This document shows positions 1-8,418 of a DNA stretch of 64,000 bases, in pieces (position 1 is the stretch's first letter; every line of letters begins with the position of its first letter). The stretch comes from JACVRW01 sp963808775 (GTDB taxonomy: Bacteria > Actinomycetota > Thermoleophilia > Solirubrobacterales > Thermoleophilaceae): positions 1 through 64,000 of the forward strand of contig CAWEGR010000003.1 in NCBI GenBank assembly GCA_963808775.1, in the 5' to 3' direction. Made by a program: the position numbers and the translations under genes. The notes beneath the pieces were generated by a model that made no database searches, was not told where the DNA came from, and worked only from the letters and a program-made list of their open reading frames with translations.

Positions 1-464
1 AAGACCTTGTCGGCGATGCGCTGCATGCCGCCGTCGAGCGCGTACGTGAGGCCGGAGGCGAAGTCGATCAGCCGCTTCGAGAGGTCGGTGTCCGTCGACT
101 GGAGGTTCAGGATCACCGGGATCGCCTCCTTGAACTGGTCGGCGATCTGCTGCGCGTCGTTGAAGCTCTTCGGGATCACCAGGTGGACCTGGATGTCGCC
201 GCCGCCGCCTCCCGCGCGGCCGTTGCCGCCCACGGAGCGCAGGACGCGCGTCTCGCGCCGGCCGGGTGAGGGCTCGTCGGCGAAGATGTCGTCGAACTCG
301 TCGCGCCTGCGCCGCTGGAGCCGGCGCACGTTGGGCCGGTCGCGGTAGCGGTCCTCGAGCTCAGCCTCGGGCTCCGGCTCGGGGACCGGCTCGTAGCGCG
401 GGTCCTCCTCCTCGGCGAGGCCGAAGTAGACGAGCGTGCGATGCCATGTGTCGCGAAGCGCCAT
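1..464 (-). CDS. sepF: Cell division protein SepF, C-terminus cut by window edge
   Basis: SepF is a cytoplasmic FtsZ-membrane anchor that helps assemble the division ring in Gram-positives and actinobacteria. The visible protein starts MALRDTWHRTLVYFGLAEEE, the usual amphipathic N-terminal membrane-binding region. An acidic and arginine-rich linker follows, and then the SepF fold from about residue 85 (DIQVHLVIPKSFNDAQQIAD, then an LNLQSTD strand and an RLIDFASG helix). The ATG at 464 gives a normal N-terminus. The frame is still open at base 3, so roughly the last 15-25 residues lie outside the window. The gene follows yggS in the usual pgeF-yggS-sepF order, but an opposite-strand hydrolase separates it from yggS, so it probably has its own promoter in 465-518. 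Confidence 0.93.
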   Translation of the reverse strand, partial: MALRDTWHRTLVYFGLAEEEDPRYEPVPEPEPEAELEDRYRDRPNVRRLQRRRRDEFDDIFADEPSPGRRETRVLRSVGGNGRAGGGGGDIQVHLVIPKSFNDAQQIADQFKEAIPVILNLQSTDTDLSKRLIDFASGLTYALDGGMQRIADKV

Positions 465-518
465 GCTGCGGATGGGTTTCGCCCGTAAGCGGGAAACTCC
501 TTGTCAAAGTGTAGGGCC

Positions 519-1367
519 GTGGAGGCGTTGACATGGGAGCTGGATCGCGGGGACGGTCTCGTCCTGCGCGGGGAGAGCGCGGGCGAGGGTCCGCCGGTGG
601 TGCTCGTGCATGGCCTGTCGGCCACGCGCCGCAACGTCGTGCAGGGCTCGCGGGCGCTGATCAAGCGCGGATACCGGCTGATCGCCTATGACGCACGGGG
701 CCACGGCGCCTCCTCCCCGGGCGCCTCGTACGGGTACGGCGACCTGGTCGACGACCTCGCTGCGGTGCTCGACGCTCACGCCCCCGAGCGCGCCGCGCTC
801 GTGGGCAGCTCGATGGGCGCGGCGACCACGATGGCCTTCGCGCTCGAGCATCCCGAGCGGGTGCCCGCGCTCGTCCAGATCACGCCGGCCTACACGGGCT
901 ACGCGCGCACGGGCGACGTCGACGGCGAGACCTGGGAGCGAATGGCGGCGGAGCTCGAGAACGGCGGGGTCGATGCCTTCGTGGAGGTCGCGCAGCCCGG
1001 CGACCTCCCGGAGCGCTGGCGCGAGATCGCGCGCGAAGCCACGCGCCAGCGGATGGAGCGCCACGAGCATCCCGAGGCGGTGGCCGCCGCGCTGCGTGAC
1101 GTGCCGACCTCCGTGGCCTTCAAGGGCCTCGAGCCGCTGGCCGGCCTCGACATCCCGGTGCTGGTCGTCGGCTCGCGCGACGAGGCGGACGCCCTGCACC
1201 CGCTCGGTGTGGCCGAGGAGTACATCCGCAAGCTGCCGCGGGCCGAGCTCGCGGTCGAGGACAAGGGCAGCTCGCCGCTCGCCTGGCAGGGCGCCCGCCT
1301 GTCGGGCGTGATCGCCGACTTCCTCGAGCGAAACGGCTACCCGCCCCGCCCTCAGGCTCCCTCGTAG
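519..1367 (+). CDS. Alpha/beta-hydrolase fold protein, catalytic His apparently replaced
   Basis: This is an alpha/beta hydrolase of about 282 residues. The oxyanion motif VLVHGLSA, the nucleophile elbow GSSMGA and an acidic residue in VVGSRDEADALH are all visible. Where the third catalytic residue is expected (usually G-H-S-P) the protein reads GSSPLAWQ, so the His seems to be missing. Substrate is unknown. Start choice is uncertain: no ATG is available in frame; TTG 501, GTG 519 and TTG 528 are possible, and GTG 519 leaves little extra sequence before the fold. The gene lies between sepF and yggS on the opposite strand and overlaps the end of yggS by 16 bases. Confidence 0.8.
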   Translation: MEALTWELDRGDGLVLRGESAGEGPPVVLVHGLSATRRNVVQGSRALIKRGYRLIAYDARGHGASSPGASYGYGDLVDDLAAVLDAHAPERAALVGSSMGAATTMAFALEHPERVPALVQITPAYTGYARTGDVDGETWERMAAELENGGVDAFVEVAQPGDLPERWREIAREATRQRMERHEHPEAVAAALRDVPTSVAFKGLEPLAGLDIPVLVVGSRDEADALHPLGVAEEYIRKLPRAELAVEDKGSSPLAWQGARLSGVIADFLERNGYPPRPQAPS

Positions 1368-1963
1368 AGCACGCTCCCGACGCGCACGATCGTCGCCCCC
1401 TCCTCCGCGGCCACCGCGTAGTCCTGCGAGGTGCCCATCGACAGCCGCGCGAGCCCGTGCTCCGCTGCCAGCTCCGCGAGGCGCGCGAAGTGGCGCCTGT
1501 TGTCCTCGGGGTCCTCCACGAACGGCGGCATCGTCATCAGGCCGGTGACCGGGCAGGGGCAGCCCTCGATGTAGGCCGCCAGCTCGGAGGGGTCGATGCC
1601 CTCCTTCGAGCCCTCGCCCGCCACGTTGACCTGGATCAGGACCTCGTTCGCCGGATGCTGCTCGAGCCGGCGCAGCGCCGATTCGCTCGCCACCGAGTGG
1701 ATCAGCCGCACGTTGGGGGCGATGTCGCGCAGCTTCCGGCTCTGCAGCGCGCCGATGAAGTCCCAGGTGAACAGCTCGCGGTGCGCCTCCTGCTTGCGCA
1801 GCATGTCCTGTACGCGGTTCTCCCCCACGAGCTCGATGCCCGCCTCTGCGAGCGCCGGGAGATCCGAGTCCGCCACGTACTTCGTGGCGGCGAGGATCTC
1901 GACCTCCGGTCCGACCCGCTCGCGGATGCGGGCGAGGTTTTCGCGCACGACCTCAGGCCTCAT
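1352..1963 (-). CDS. yggS: YggS/PLPBP family pyridoxal phosphate homeostasis protein
   Basis: Cytoplasmic PLP-binding TIM-barrel protein of the alanine racemase N-terminal fold. It buffers free pyridoxal phosphate and affects amino acid pools, and has no known catalytic reaction. The PLP lysine is Lys28 in ILAATKYV, and the C-terminal phosphate-binding motifs SMGTSQDYAVA and RVGSVLYEG are present. At 203 residues it is slightly shorter than the usual 220-235, mainly at the N-terminus. The ATG at 1963 overlaps the end of pgeF by 11 bases, so the two are probably translationally coupled. The pgeF-yggS-sepF order is the classic division-locus arrangement of Gram-positives. Confidence 0.93.
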   Translation of the reverse strand: MRPEVVRENLARIRERVGPEVEILAATKYVADSDLPALAEAGIELVGENRVQDMLRKQEAHRELFTWDFIGALQSRKLRDIAPNVRLIHSVASESALRRLEQHPANEVLIQVNVAGEGSKEGIDPSELAAYIEGCPCPVTGLMTMPPFVEDPEDNRRHFARLAELAAEHGLARLSMGTSQDYAVAAEEGATIVRVGSVLYEGA

Positions 1964-2681
1964 GGCGCACCACGATGCCGGATTGGCGGCCGGTCAGGCC
2001 GTCGTCGCGCCGGTGGGAGAAGAACTGGTCCGGGTGGCAGCTCGTGCAGAGGTCGAGCTGGTGCACCTCGCCCACCCCCGCCCGCTCGAGCTTGCGCGCG
2101 ATGACGGCGCGCAGGTCGAGCATGCGGCCGTCGGCCACGCCCTCGAGGTCCGAGAAGGCCTCGAGCACCTCGGGGCCGACCTCGTAGCAACAACCGCCGA
2201 TGCCGGGGCCGACCGCGGCGGTCGGCGTGGCGGCGAACGTGGCGACCGCCTTCTCGATGATCCCGCCGGCGAGGGGCCGCCAGCCGCAGTGCAGCATCGC
2301 GACACGGTCGCCGTCCGAGAGCGCGACGGGGTAGCAGTCAGCCACCAGCACGAGCAGGCCGATCCCCGTCTCCTCCGTGAGGTGGCCGTCCACCCGCGCA
2401 AGCTCCTTGTCTCCGGGCTGAGCGTAGGCGCGGTCGGGCGGAGGCCCGCCCCACTCCTTCAGCTCGGACCCGTGCACCTGCCAGCCCATCGCCACGCGCT
2501 CGGGCGCCACCTCGGCGGCGGCCGCCGTCCGGCGCCTGTTCTCGACCACGTGCGCGGGATCGTCGTCCGTGAGGATCCCGAGGTTGAGCGAGCGATACGG
2601 CCCCTCGCTCACACCGCCGTTGCGCGTCGAGAAGAACGCGTGCGCCCCGGGCAGGTCGATCCGGTAGCCGAGCTCGCTCAT
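1953..2681 (-). CDS. pgeF: Peptidoglycan editing factor PgeF / YfiH-LACC1 family
   Basis: Member of the YfiH (Cu-oxidase_4, LACC1) family. Homologues include purine nucleoside phosphorylases/adenosine deaminases and E. coli PgeF, which limits misincorporation in peptidoglycan precursors. The metal-site residues are recognisable: His in GWQVHGSEL, Cys in VADCYPVAL and His in LHCGWRPLAGG. The family motif GPGIGGCCYEVGPEV and a C-terminal DLCTSCHPDQFFSHRRD block are also present. Length of 242 residues is normal. The ATG at 2681 overlaps the cca stop (4-base ATGA), and the end overlaps yggS. Which activity dominates here cannot be told from sequence. Confidence 0.92.
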   Translation of the reverse strand: MSELGYRIDLPGAHAFFSTRNGGVSEGPYRSLNLGILTDDDPAHVVENRRRTAAAAEVAPERVAMGWQVHGSELKEWGGPPPDRAYAQPGDKELARVDGHLTEETGIGLLVLVADCYPVALSDGDRVAMLHCGWRPLAGGIIEKAVATFAATPTAAVGPGIGGCCYEVGPEVLEAFSDLEGVADGRMLDLRAVIARKLERAGVGEVHQLDLCTSCHPDQFFSHRRDDGLTGRQSGIVVRHEA

Positions 2682-3916
2682 CCGGCCCCCTCGCGCGCGA
2701 GCAACAGCGCGGTCTCGAGCTCCGCGTCGCGGCCGGAGACGAGACCGTCCAGCTTGCGGTCGAGCGTCTCGTCGAGGGCGCGCCCGAGAGCCGGCCCCTC
2801 CTCGACGCCGGCGGCGAGCAGATCCTCGCCGCCGATCTCGAGCCGGACGGCGGACAGCTCGCTGACCCAGCGCAGGAGCGGCTCGGACGGCGCTCCGTGC
2901 GCCAGGGCGAGCGCGAGCGCGATCCGGGTCTCGCGACCGATCAGGGCGCGCAGCTCCGACGGCATGAGATCGCTCTCGCGCAGTGCGGCGGCGATCCGCG
3001 GTGCCACGCGCGCGGCGCGCGAGACGGCGTCCCGCTCGGCGGCGAGCAGATGCAGGTCGGCCAGCCAGAGGTCGAGCTCCGCCGCGTTCGGAGAGCAGAG
3101 CGCCGACAGCGCCGCCAGCGCCCGGTCCGTTCCCAGAGCGACCGCTCCGAGCGACGCGGAGGCCACGAGCTCGGGATCGGCCGCCATCGCTCCGTGCATG
3201 GCCCGGTCGATGCCGAGCTCCTGCATGCGCGCGACGGCCGACGGCGCCTCGATCTCGCCGAGCAGGTCCATCAGCTCGTCGCGCACGCGCGCGCCCGAGA
3301 CCGCCCCCAGGCCGCCGTCCGCGGCGGCGTCGCGCGCGAGCCGCTCGGTCTCGGCGTCCATGCGAAAGCCGAGCCGCGCCTCGTAGCGGAGCGCCCGCAG
3401 GAGCCGCGTGGGGTCGTCGATGAAGCTGCGCTCGTGCAGGACCCGGATCGCCCCGAGCTCGAGGTCCGCCACGCCGCCCCACGGGTCATAGAGGTGGCCG
3501 AGGTCGTCACCGGTCAGGCCGAGGGCCATCGCGTTGACCGCGAAGTCGCGCCTGCCGAGATCCTCGTCGAGCGGCGCCTCCTCGACCTCCGGCAACGCGC
3601 CCGGCTCGCTGTAGGTCTCGCGGCGCGTGGTGGCGAGGTCGACCTCGAGGTCGTGCCCCGTCACCGTCGCGGTGCCGAAGCGCTCGTGCTCGCGGGCCGA
3701 GCCGCCGAGCCGGTCCGCGAGCGCGCGGGCCACGGCGCGGGCGTCGCCCTCCACGGCCACGTCGAGATCGACCGAGTCGACGCCGCGCAGCAGGTCGCGC
3801 ACGCCGCCGCCGACGAGATAGGCCGGCGGCAGCCCCTGGAGCGCCGGCAGGAGGCGCTCGACGCCGGGCACCCGCCGGATCCGCTCGCGCAGCTCTCCCG
3901 CCTCAACCTGCGTCAC
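2678..3916 (-). CDS. cca: CCA tRNA nucleotidyltransferase / poly(A) polymerase family
   Basis: Class II nucleotidyltransferase expected to add or repair the 3' CCA of tRNAs. The catalytic head has YLVGGGVRDLL near residues 34-44 and the metal-binding DLDVAVEGD pair soon after. RRDFAVNAMAL and DDPTRLLRALRYEARLGFR are the conserved B/D motifs of the neck. The tail from about residue 240 is alanine-rich and diverged. A longer reading frame exists, but the GTG at 3916 gives 412 residues and forms a GTGA overlap with hisF, the same coupling used throughout this operon. Poly(A) polymerase activity cannot be excluded from sequence. Confidence 0.88.
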   Translation of the reverse strand: MTQVEAGELRERIRRVPGVERLLPALQGLPPAYLVGGGVRDLLRGVDSVDLDVAVEGDARAVARALADRLGGSAREHERFGTATVTGHDLEVDLATTRRETYSEPGALPEVEEAPLDEDLGRRDFAVNAMALGLTGDDLGHLYDPWGGVADLELGAIRVLHERSFIDDPTRLLRALRYEARLGFRMDAETERLARDAAADGGLGAVSGARVRDELMDLLGEIEAPSAVARMQELGIDRAMHGAMAADPELVASASLGAVALGTDRALAALSALCSPNAAELDLWLADLHLLAAERDAVSRAARVAPRIAAALRESDLMPSELRALIGRETRIALALALAHGAPSEPLLRWVSELSAVRLEIGGEDLLAAGVEEGPALGRALDETLDRKLDGLVSGRDAELETALLLAREGAG

Positions 3917-4671
3917 AGACGCACGGGTATACCAGCCGCGCGCATGCGCTCCTTCGCCTGCCCGACCGTGTACTGGCCGTAATGGAAGATCGACGCGCAC
4001 AGGACGGCGTCGGCGCCGCCCTCCGTGATCGCCTCGACGAGGTGCTCGAGGCGGCCCGCCCCGCCGGAGGCGATCACCGGCACGTCCACCGCGTCAGAGA
4101 CCGCGCGCGTGAGCTCGAGCTCGTAGCCGTCCTCCGTCCCGTCGCGGTCCATGCTCGTGAGCAGGATCTCGCCCGCCCCGCGCTCCACGCCCTCGCGCAC
4201 CCACTCGACCGCGTCGCGGCCCACGGGCTCGCGGCCGCCCCTGACGTAGACGCCGTACGAGCCGTCGGCCTCGCGCCGGGCGTCGACGGCCAGCACCACG
4301 CACTGGGCGCCGAACACGGCGGCCAGCTCGCCGATCAGCTCGGGGCGCGCCACGGCGGCGCTGTTCACCGAGACCTTGTCGGCGCCGGCGTCGAGCACGG
4401 CCTGGGCGTCGCCTGCCGAGCGCACGCCGCCGCCGATCGTGAACGGGATGAACACGTCGTCCGCGCAGCGGCGCGCGAGCTGCGCGACCGTCTCGCGCTT
4501 CTCGTGCGAGGCCGTGATGTCGAGGAAGACGATCTCGTCCGCCCCCTCGTCCTGGTAGCGCACGGCCAGCTCGACGGGGTCGCCGGCGTCGCGCAGGTTC
4601 ACGAACTCGACGCCCTTGACGACCCGCCCCTTGTCCACGTCGAGGCAGGGAATCACCCGGCGCAGGAGCAC
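3913..4671 (-). CDS. hisF: Imidazole glycerol phosphate synthase, cyclase subunit HisF
   Basis: HisF is the (beta-alpha)8-barrel subunit that uses ammonia delivered by HisH to convert PRFAR into imidazole glycerol phosphate and AICAR. Both catalytic aspartates are present at the canonical positions: Asp11 in IPCLDVDKGRVVKG and Asp130 in VLAVDAR. The phosphate-binding loops TIGGGVRS and ASGGAGRLEHL are intact. Length of 252 residues is standard. It lies two bases downstream of hisA and overlaps cca by 4 bases. Its partner hisH sits two genes upstream with an apparent frameshift. Confidence 0.97.
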   Translation of the reverse strand: MLLRRVIPCLDVDKGRVVKGVEFVNLRDAGDPVELAVRYQDEGADEIVFLDITASHEKRETVAQLARRCADDVFIPFTIGGGVRSAGDAQAVLDAGADKVSVNSAAVARPELIGELAAVFGAQCVVLAVDARREADGSYGVYVRGGREPVGRDAVEWVREGVERGAGEILLTSMDRDGTEDGYELELTRAVSDAVDVPVIASGGAGRLEHLVEAITEGGADAVLCASIFHYGQYTVGQAKERMRAAGIPVRL

Positions 4672-4673
4672 GG

Positions 4674-5405
4674 CTACTCGCCCCGCTCGAGCGCCGCCTG
4701 GCCCTCGCGAACACCGAAGCGGCCCTCGTAGAGCGCCTTGCCCGAGATCACGCCCGCGAGGTTGAGCAGCCGCAGTCCGTGAAGCGCCCGCAGGTCCTCC
4801 GCCGACGAGATGCCGCCCGAGTAGAGAAAGCGCCCGCGCACGGCCTCGGACACGCGCCGCACCTCGTCGAGGTCCGGCCCGTCGAGCATCCCGTCGCGGT
4901 CGACGTTCGTGTAGACGAAGCGGGTGGCGCCCTGCCCCTGCATGCGCCGGATCGCGTCCTCGCCGCGCAGCTGCATCTCGCGCGTCCAGCCGGCCACCGA
5001 CACGCAGCCGCCGCGCACGTCGACCCCGATCAGGATCCGGGACGTGAATGCCGCGAGCGCCTCGTCGAGCAGGTCGGGGTCCGTGAAGGCCGCGGTGCCG
5101 AGCACCACCCTGTCCGCCCCGGCGGCGAGCGCGCGGCGAATCGACGGGATCGAGCGCAGCCCGCCGCCGAGCTCGACCGGCACCCCGAGCTCCCGCGTGA
5201 TCCGCTCGACGTGCTCGAGGTTGACGGGCTCGCCCTCGCGCGCGCCGTCGAGGTCGACGATGTGCAGGAAGCGCGCGCCGGCGTCGACGAACGAGCGCGC
5301 CGCCTCGAGCGGGTCGTCCGCGTAGACCGTCTCCTGGTCGAAGTCGCCCTGGCGCAGGCGCACGGCGCGGCCGTCGCGGATGTCGATGGCCGGCAGCAGG
5401 ATCAC
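4674..5405 (-). CDS. hisA: HisA ProFAR isomerase
   Basis: HisA isomerises the aminoaldose ProFAR to the aminoketose PRFAR in histidine synthesis. With the GTG start at 5405 the protein begins VILLPAIDIRDG, which puts Asp8 at the canonical catalytic position; the second catalytic Asp is about residue 129 in LIGVDVRGG. Phosphate motifs ELGGGLRS and YSGGISS are present. In actinomycetes the same enzyme often also acts in tryptophan synthesis (PriA); whether this one is bifunctional is unknown, and no trpF is visible here. Length is 243 residues. The start overlaps the hisH stop as GTGA. Confidence 0.95.
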   Translation of the reverse strand: MILLPAIDIRDGRAVRLRQGDFDQETVYADDPLEAARSFVDAGARFLHIVDLDGAREGEPVNLEHVERITRELGVPVELGGGLRSIPSIRRALAAGADRVVLGTAAFTDPDLLDEALAAFTSRILIGVDVRGGCVSVAGWTREMQLRGEDAIRRMQGQGATRFVYTNVDRDGMLDGPDLDEVRRVSEAVRGRFLYSGGISSAEDLRALHGLRLLNLAGVISGKALYEGRFGVREGQAALERGE

Positions 5406-6008
5406 GACAGCCCCACGAAGTTCCTGAGCAGCCGCAACCCGTGCGGCCCCGACTTCTCCGGATGCGACTGCAGCCCGTAGACGGGCGGGCGCGCGACCAC
5501 GCTCACGAACTCGGAGCCGTACTCGGCCGTTCCCGAGCACGTCCTCGTCACGCGCGGGACGGGGGGCGAACGAGTTCGCGTGGTAGAAGGCGCACGGTTC
5601 CGGCAGGCCCTCGTTGAGCGCGACGCGCCGGCGCCAGCGGACGGGGTTCCAGCCGATCTGGGGGATCTTCTGGCCGCGGGCGTCGAGGCCCTCCACCGGG
5701 CCCTCGAGCAGCCCGATTCCCTCGGCGCCGCCGTGCTCCGTCGTCGACTCGAACAGGAGCTGCATTCCCATGCACAGCCCGATCACCGGCACGCCGGCCT
5801 CGACCCGTTCCCGCAGCAGGGCGTCGAGCCGCAGGCGCCGCACGTGCTCCATGGCCTTCGGCATCGCCCCGACCCCGGGCAGGACGATCGCGTCGGCGTC
5901 GCGGGCGCGGGCGTGGTCGCTCGTCAGGACAGGCCGCCCGCCCACGTGCTCGAGCGCCTTGGCCACGGAGCGGAGGTTCCCCATGCCGTACTCGAGTACC
6001 GCGATCAC
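5402..6008 (-). CDS. hisH: HisH glutamine amidotransferase, split by a +1 frameshift
   Basis: HisH hydrolyses glutamine and passes ammonia to HisF. The first 157 codons read normally from GTG 6008 (VIAVLEYGMGNLRS), with the nucleophile Cys in VIGLCMGMQLLFES. After GTG CTC GGG near 5531 the frame breaks. Dropping one base (5530/5531) restores TAEYGSEFVSVV, then GLQSHPEKSGPHGLRLLRNF with the catalytic His and Glu, and ends at 5402 with about 201 residues. As written, the His-Glu pair is lost, so the product would be inactive. The GTGA overlaps with hisB and hisA are intact, which fits an assembly error better than real decay. Confidence 0.9.
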
Positions 6009-6592
6009 AGCACGCCCTTGGTGGAGGGCACCCCCTCGACCCGGTCGTCGAACTCGATCGCCTGGCGCAGCGCCCGCGCGAATGCCTTGAACGACACCTC
6101 GACCATGTGGTGCGCGTTCGTCCCCGCCTCGACGCTCAGGTGCAGCGTGAGCTTCGCGGTGTTCGCGACGGCGCGGAAGAATTCCTCGGCGAGGTCCGTG
6201 TCGAAGTCGCCCACGCGCTCCGCCGGGAAGGCCCCGCTCCAGGCGGTGAAGGGCCGGCCCGAGATGTCGATCGCGCAGGCGGCGCGCGCCTCGTCCATCG
6301 GGACCACGGCGTTGCCGAAGCGGCGGATGCCGGAGCGGTCCCCGAGCGCCTCGTCGATCGCCATCCCGAGCGCGAGGCCGGTGTCCTCGACGGTGTGGTG
6401 CGGACCCGTCTCGAGGTCGCCGCGCACGCTCACGTCGAGGTCGAGCAGGCCGTGGCGCGCCACGGCGTCGAGCAGATGGTCGAAGAACCCGACGCCGGTC
6501 TCGCGCACGCCCGCGCCGTCGCCGTCGAGGTCGAGCGTCAACTGGATGTCGGTCTCGCCGGTGGTCCTGACGATCTGCGAGGTGCGGCTCAC
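6005..6592 (-). CDS. hisB: Imidazoleglycerol-phosphate dehydratase HisB
   Basis: Monofunctional IGP dehydratase, converting imidazoleglycerol phosphate to imidazole acetol phosphate. The paired metal-binding motifs are present: FFDHLLDAVARHG and GPHHTVEDTGLALG in the first half, and AGTNAHHMVEVSFKAFARAL in the second half. The length of 195 residues matches single-domain HisB without the HisN-type phosphatase of enterobacteria. GTG start at 6592 overlaps the hisD stop as GTGA, and the end overlaps hisH the same way. Confidence 0.97.
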   Translation of the reverse strand: MSRTSQIVRTTGETDIQLTLDLDGDGAGVRETGVGFFDHLLDAVARHGLLDLDVSVRGDLETGPHHTVEDTGLALGMAIDEALGDRSGIRRFGNAVVPMDEARAACAIDISGRPFTAWSGAFPAERVGDFDTDLAEEFFRAVANTAKLTLHLSVEAGTNAHHMVEVSFKAFARALRQAIEFDDRVEGVPSTKGVL

Positions 6593-7788
6593 GCGCGGCG
6601 CTCCATCGATTCGGCGTGCACGGGGAAGCCCTCGGCGCGGGCCAGCACCGCGCCTGCGGGCGCGAGACGGGCGGCCGACTCGCCGGGCAAGGATACGCGA
6701 GCCATGCGCCTCCGGAACGTGCCGACGCCGAGGCCGCTCGCGTAGCGAGCGGCGCCGCCGGTGGGCAGCACGTGGTTCGAGCCGGCCACGTAGTCGCCGA
6801 AGGCGGTGCCGGCTCCGAGGCCGACGAACACGCAGCCGGCGCGGCGGACCCGCGGCGCGAGGCTCTCCGCCATGAAGCCCGCGAGCTGCAGGTGCTCCGG
6901 GGCGATCTCCTCCGCGATCCGGAGGGCATCGTCGGGATCGCGCGCCTTCACGAGCATCAGCTCGGCGTCGGCCACGCTCGGCCGTTCGCGCGCGAGCTCC
7001 TCGATCAGCTTCGGGACGGCGATCAGCAGCATCGCCTCCGGCGAGATCAGCCAGACCGGGCTGTCGTCCCCATGCTCGGCCTGCGCGAGCAGGTCGTAGA
7101 CGAGGTCCTCCGGCTGGACGCCGTGCGTGGCGATCACCACCAGCTCGCTCGGCCCGGCGAGACCGTCGATGCCGACCTGCCCGAAGACCTGGCGCTTGGC
7201 CTCCGTGACCCAGGCGTTGCCCGGCCCCGCGACCACGTCGACCGGCGCAACGGACTCCGTTCCATACGCGAGCGCCGCGATGGCCTGCGCCCCGCCGATC
7301 GCGTAGACCTCGTCGACACCGCAGAGCGCGCAGGCCGCGAGCACCACCGGATGCGGCCGGCCGTCCGCGCCCGCCGGGCTCGCCACGACCACCTCGTCCA
7401 CGCCCGCCACGCGCGCCGTGACGGCGCCCATCACCACCGTCGACGGATAGGGAGCGCGGCCGCCGGGAACGTAGATCGCCGCCCGGCGCACGGGCTCCTC
7501 CGCCACCTCGACGCGCTGGCCCTCCGGAAGGTCGACCGCCACGGGCTCGCGCAACCCCGCCTCGGCGACCGCGCGCACGTTCGCGATCGCGGTGCCGAGC
7601 GCCCTGAGCAGCTCGGGGGACGCCGAGCCGGCGTCAGGCGTGACCCGCAGCTCCGCCGGCGCGGCGCCGTCGAAGCGCTCCGAGAGGCTCCTGAGGGCCT
7701 CGTCGCCGCCCGCGCGCACCGCGGCGATGATCTCGGCCACCTGAGCCGAGCGCGCCTCGGGCGCGGGAGCGCCGCTCGATCCTGTCAC
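6589..7788 (-). CDS. hisD: Histidinol dehydrogenase HisD
   Basis: Zinc- and NAD-dependent enzyme that oxidises histidinol to histidine in the last two steps. Motifs in order: IYVPGGRAPYPSTVVMG, the long signature AGPGNAWVTEAKRQVFGQVG followed by GLAGPSELVVIA, the active-site PEHLQL, and VGLGAGTAFGDYVAGSNHVLPT. At 399 residues it is a little shorter than the 420-440 norm because the N-terminus begins close to the first helix (GTG 7788). Position is nine bases after hisG. Confidence 0.96.
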   Translation of the reverse strand: MTGSSGAPAPEARSAQVAEIIAAVRAGGDEALRSLSERFDGAAPAELRVTPDAGSASPELLRALGTAIANVRAVAEAGLREPVAVDLPEGQRVEVAEEPVRRAAIYVPGGRAPYPSTVVMGAVTARVAGVDEVVVASPAGADGRPHPVVLAACALCGVDEVYAIGGAQAIAALAYGTESVAPVDVVAGPGNAWVTEAKRQVFGQVGIDGLAGPSELVVIATHGVQPEDLVYDLLAQAEHGDDSPVWLISPEAMLLIAVPKLIEELARERPSVADAELMLVKARDPDDALRIAEEIAPEHLQLAGFMAESLAPRVRRAGCVFVGLGAGTAFGDYVAGSNHVLPTGGAARYASGLGVGTFRRRMARVSLPGESAARLAPAGAVLARAEGFPVHAESMERRA

Positions 7789-7797
7789 GCACGATCC

Positions 7798-8418
7798 TCA
7801 TGAGCGGATCGCGGCCACGAGCCGGTCGATCTCGGCGGCCTTCAGCTTGTGGGCCACGGGGTTCGCGATCAGCCGCGCCGTGCAGACCGCGATCTCCTCG
7901 AGGGCGTGCAGGCCGTTCTCGCGCAGCGTCGTGCCGGTGGCGGTGAGGTCGACGATCCCGTCCGCCAGACCGGTGAGCGGGGCGAGCTCGACCGAGCCCT
8001 TCACCTCCACGATCTCGGCCTGGCGGCCCGTGTCCGCGAAGTGCCGGGCCGCCACGCGCGGGTACTTCGTGGCGATCCGGACGCGCCCGAGCCGGCGCAG
8101 CGCGTCCCCGATCGGGTCGCCGCCATCGCGCGCCGCGACCACCATCGTGCAGCGCCCGAAGCCGAGGTCGAGCAGCTCGTAGACCTTGCGCCGGGACCCC
8201 TCGAGCAGCACGTCCTTGCCGGTGACGCCGATGTCGGCCGAGCCGTGCTCGACGTAGATGGGCACGTCCGAGGGCCGCATCGTCACGATGCCCGCATCCT
8301 CGAACAGGAGCTTGCGGTCGTTCGAGCGCACCTCGGCGGTGTCGATGCCGAGCCGGTCGAGCAGGTCGAGCGTCCCCTCGAACAGCGCACCGCGCGGCAC
8401 CGCGATCGTGAGGCTCAC
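7798..8418 (-). CDS. hisG: ATP phosphoribosyltransferase HisG, short form
   Basis: First enzyme of histidine synthesis, joining ATP and PRPP. At 206 residues it is the short (HisG-S) form, which lacks the C-terminal ACT-like regulatory domain and needs HisZ for activity and feedback control. Motifs: IAVPRGALFEG, SADIGVTGKDVLLE, and the PRPP loop DGIVDLTATGTTLRENGL. Its partner hisZ is immediately upstream with a GTGA overlap, matching the short-form requirement. Many actinomycetes carry the long form instead, so the short form plus HisZ is a small lineage clue. Confidence 0.96.
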   Translation of the reverse strand: MSLTIAVPRGALFEGTLDLLDRLGIDTAEVRSNDRKLLFEDAGIVTMRPSDVPIYVEHGSADIGVTGKDVLLEGSRRKVYELLDLGFGRCTMVVAARDGGDPIGDALRRLGRVRIATKYPRVAARHFADTGRQAEIVEVKGSVELAPLTGLADGIVDLTATGTTLRENGLHALEEIAVCTARLIANPVAHKLKAAEIDRLVAAIRS

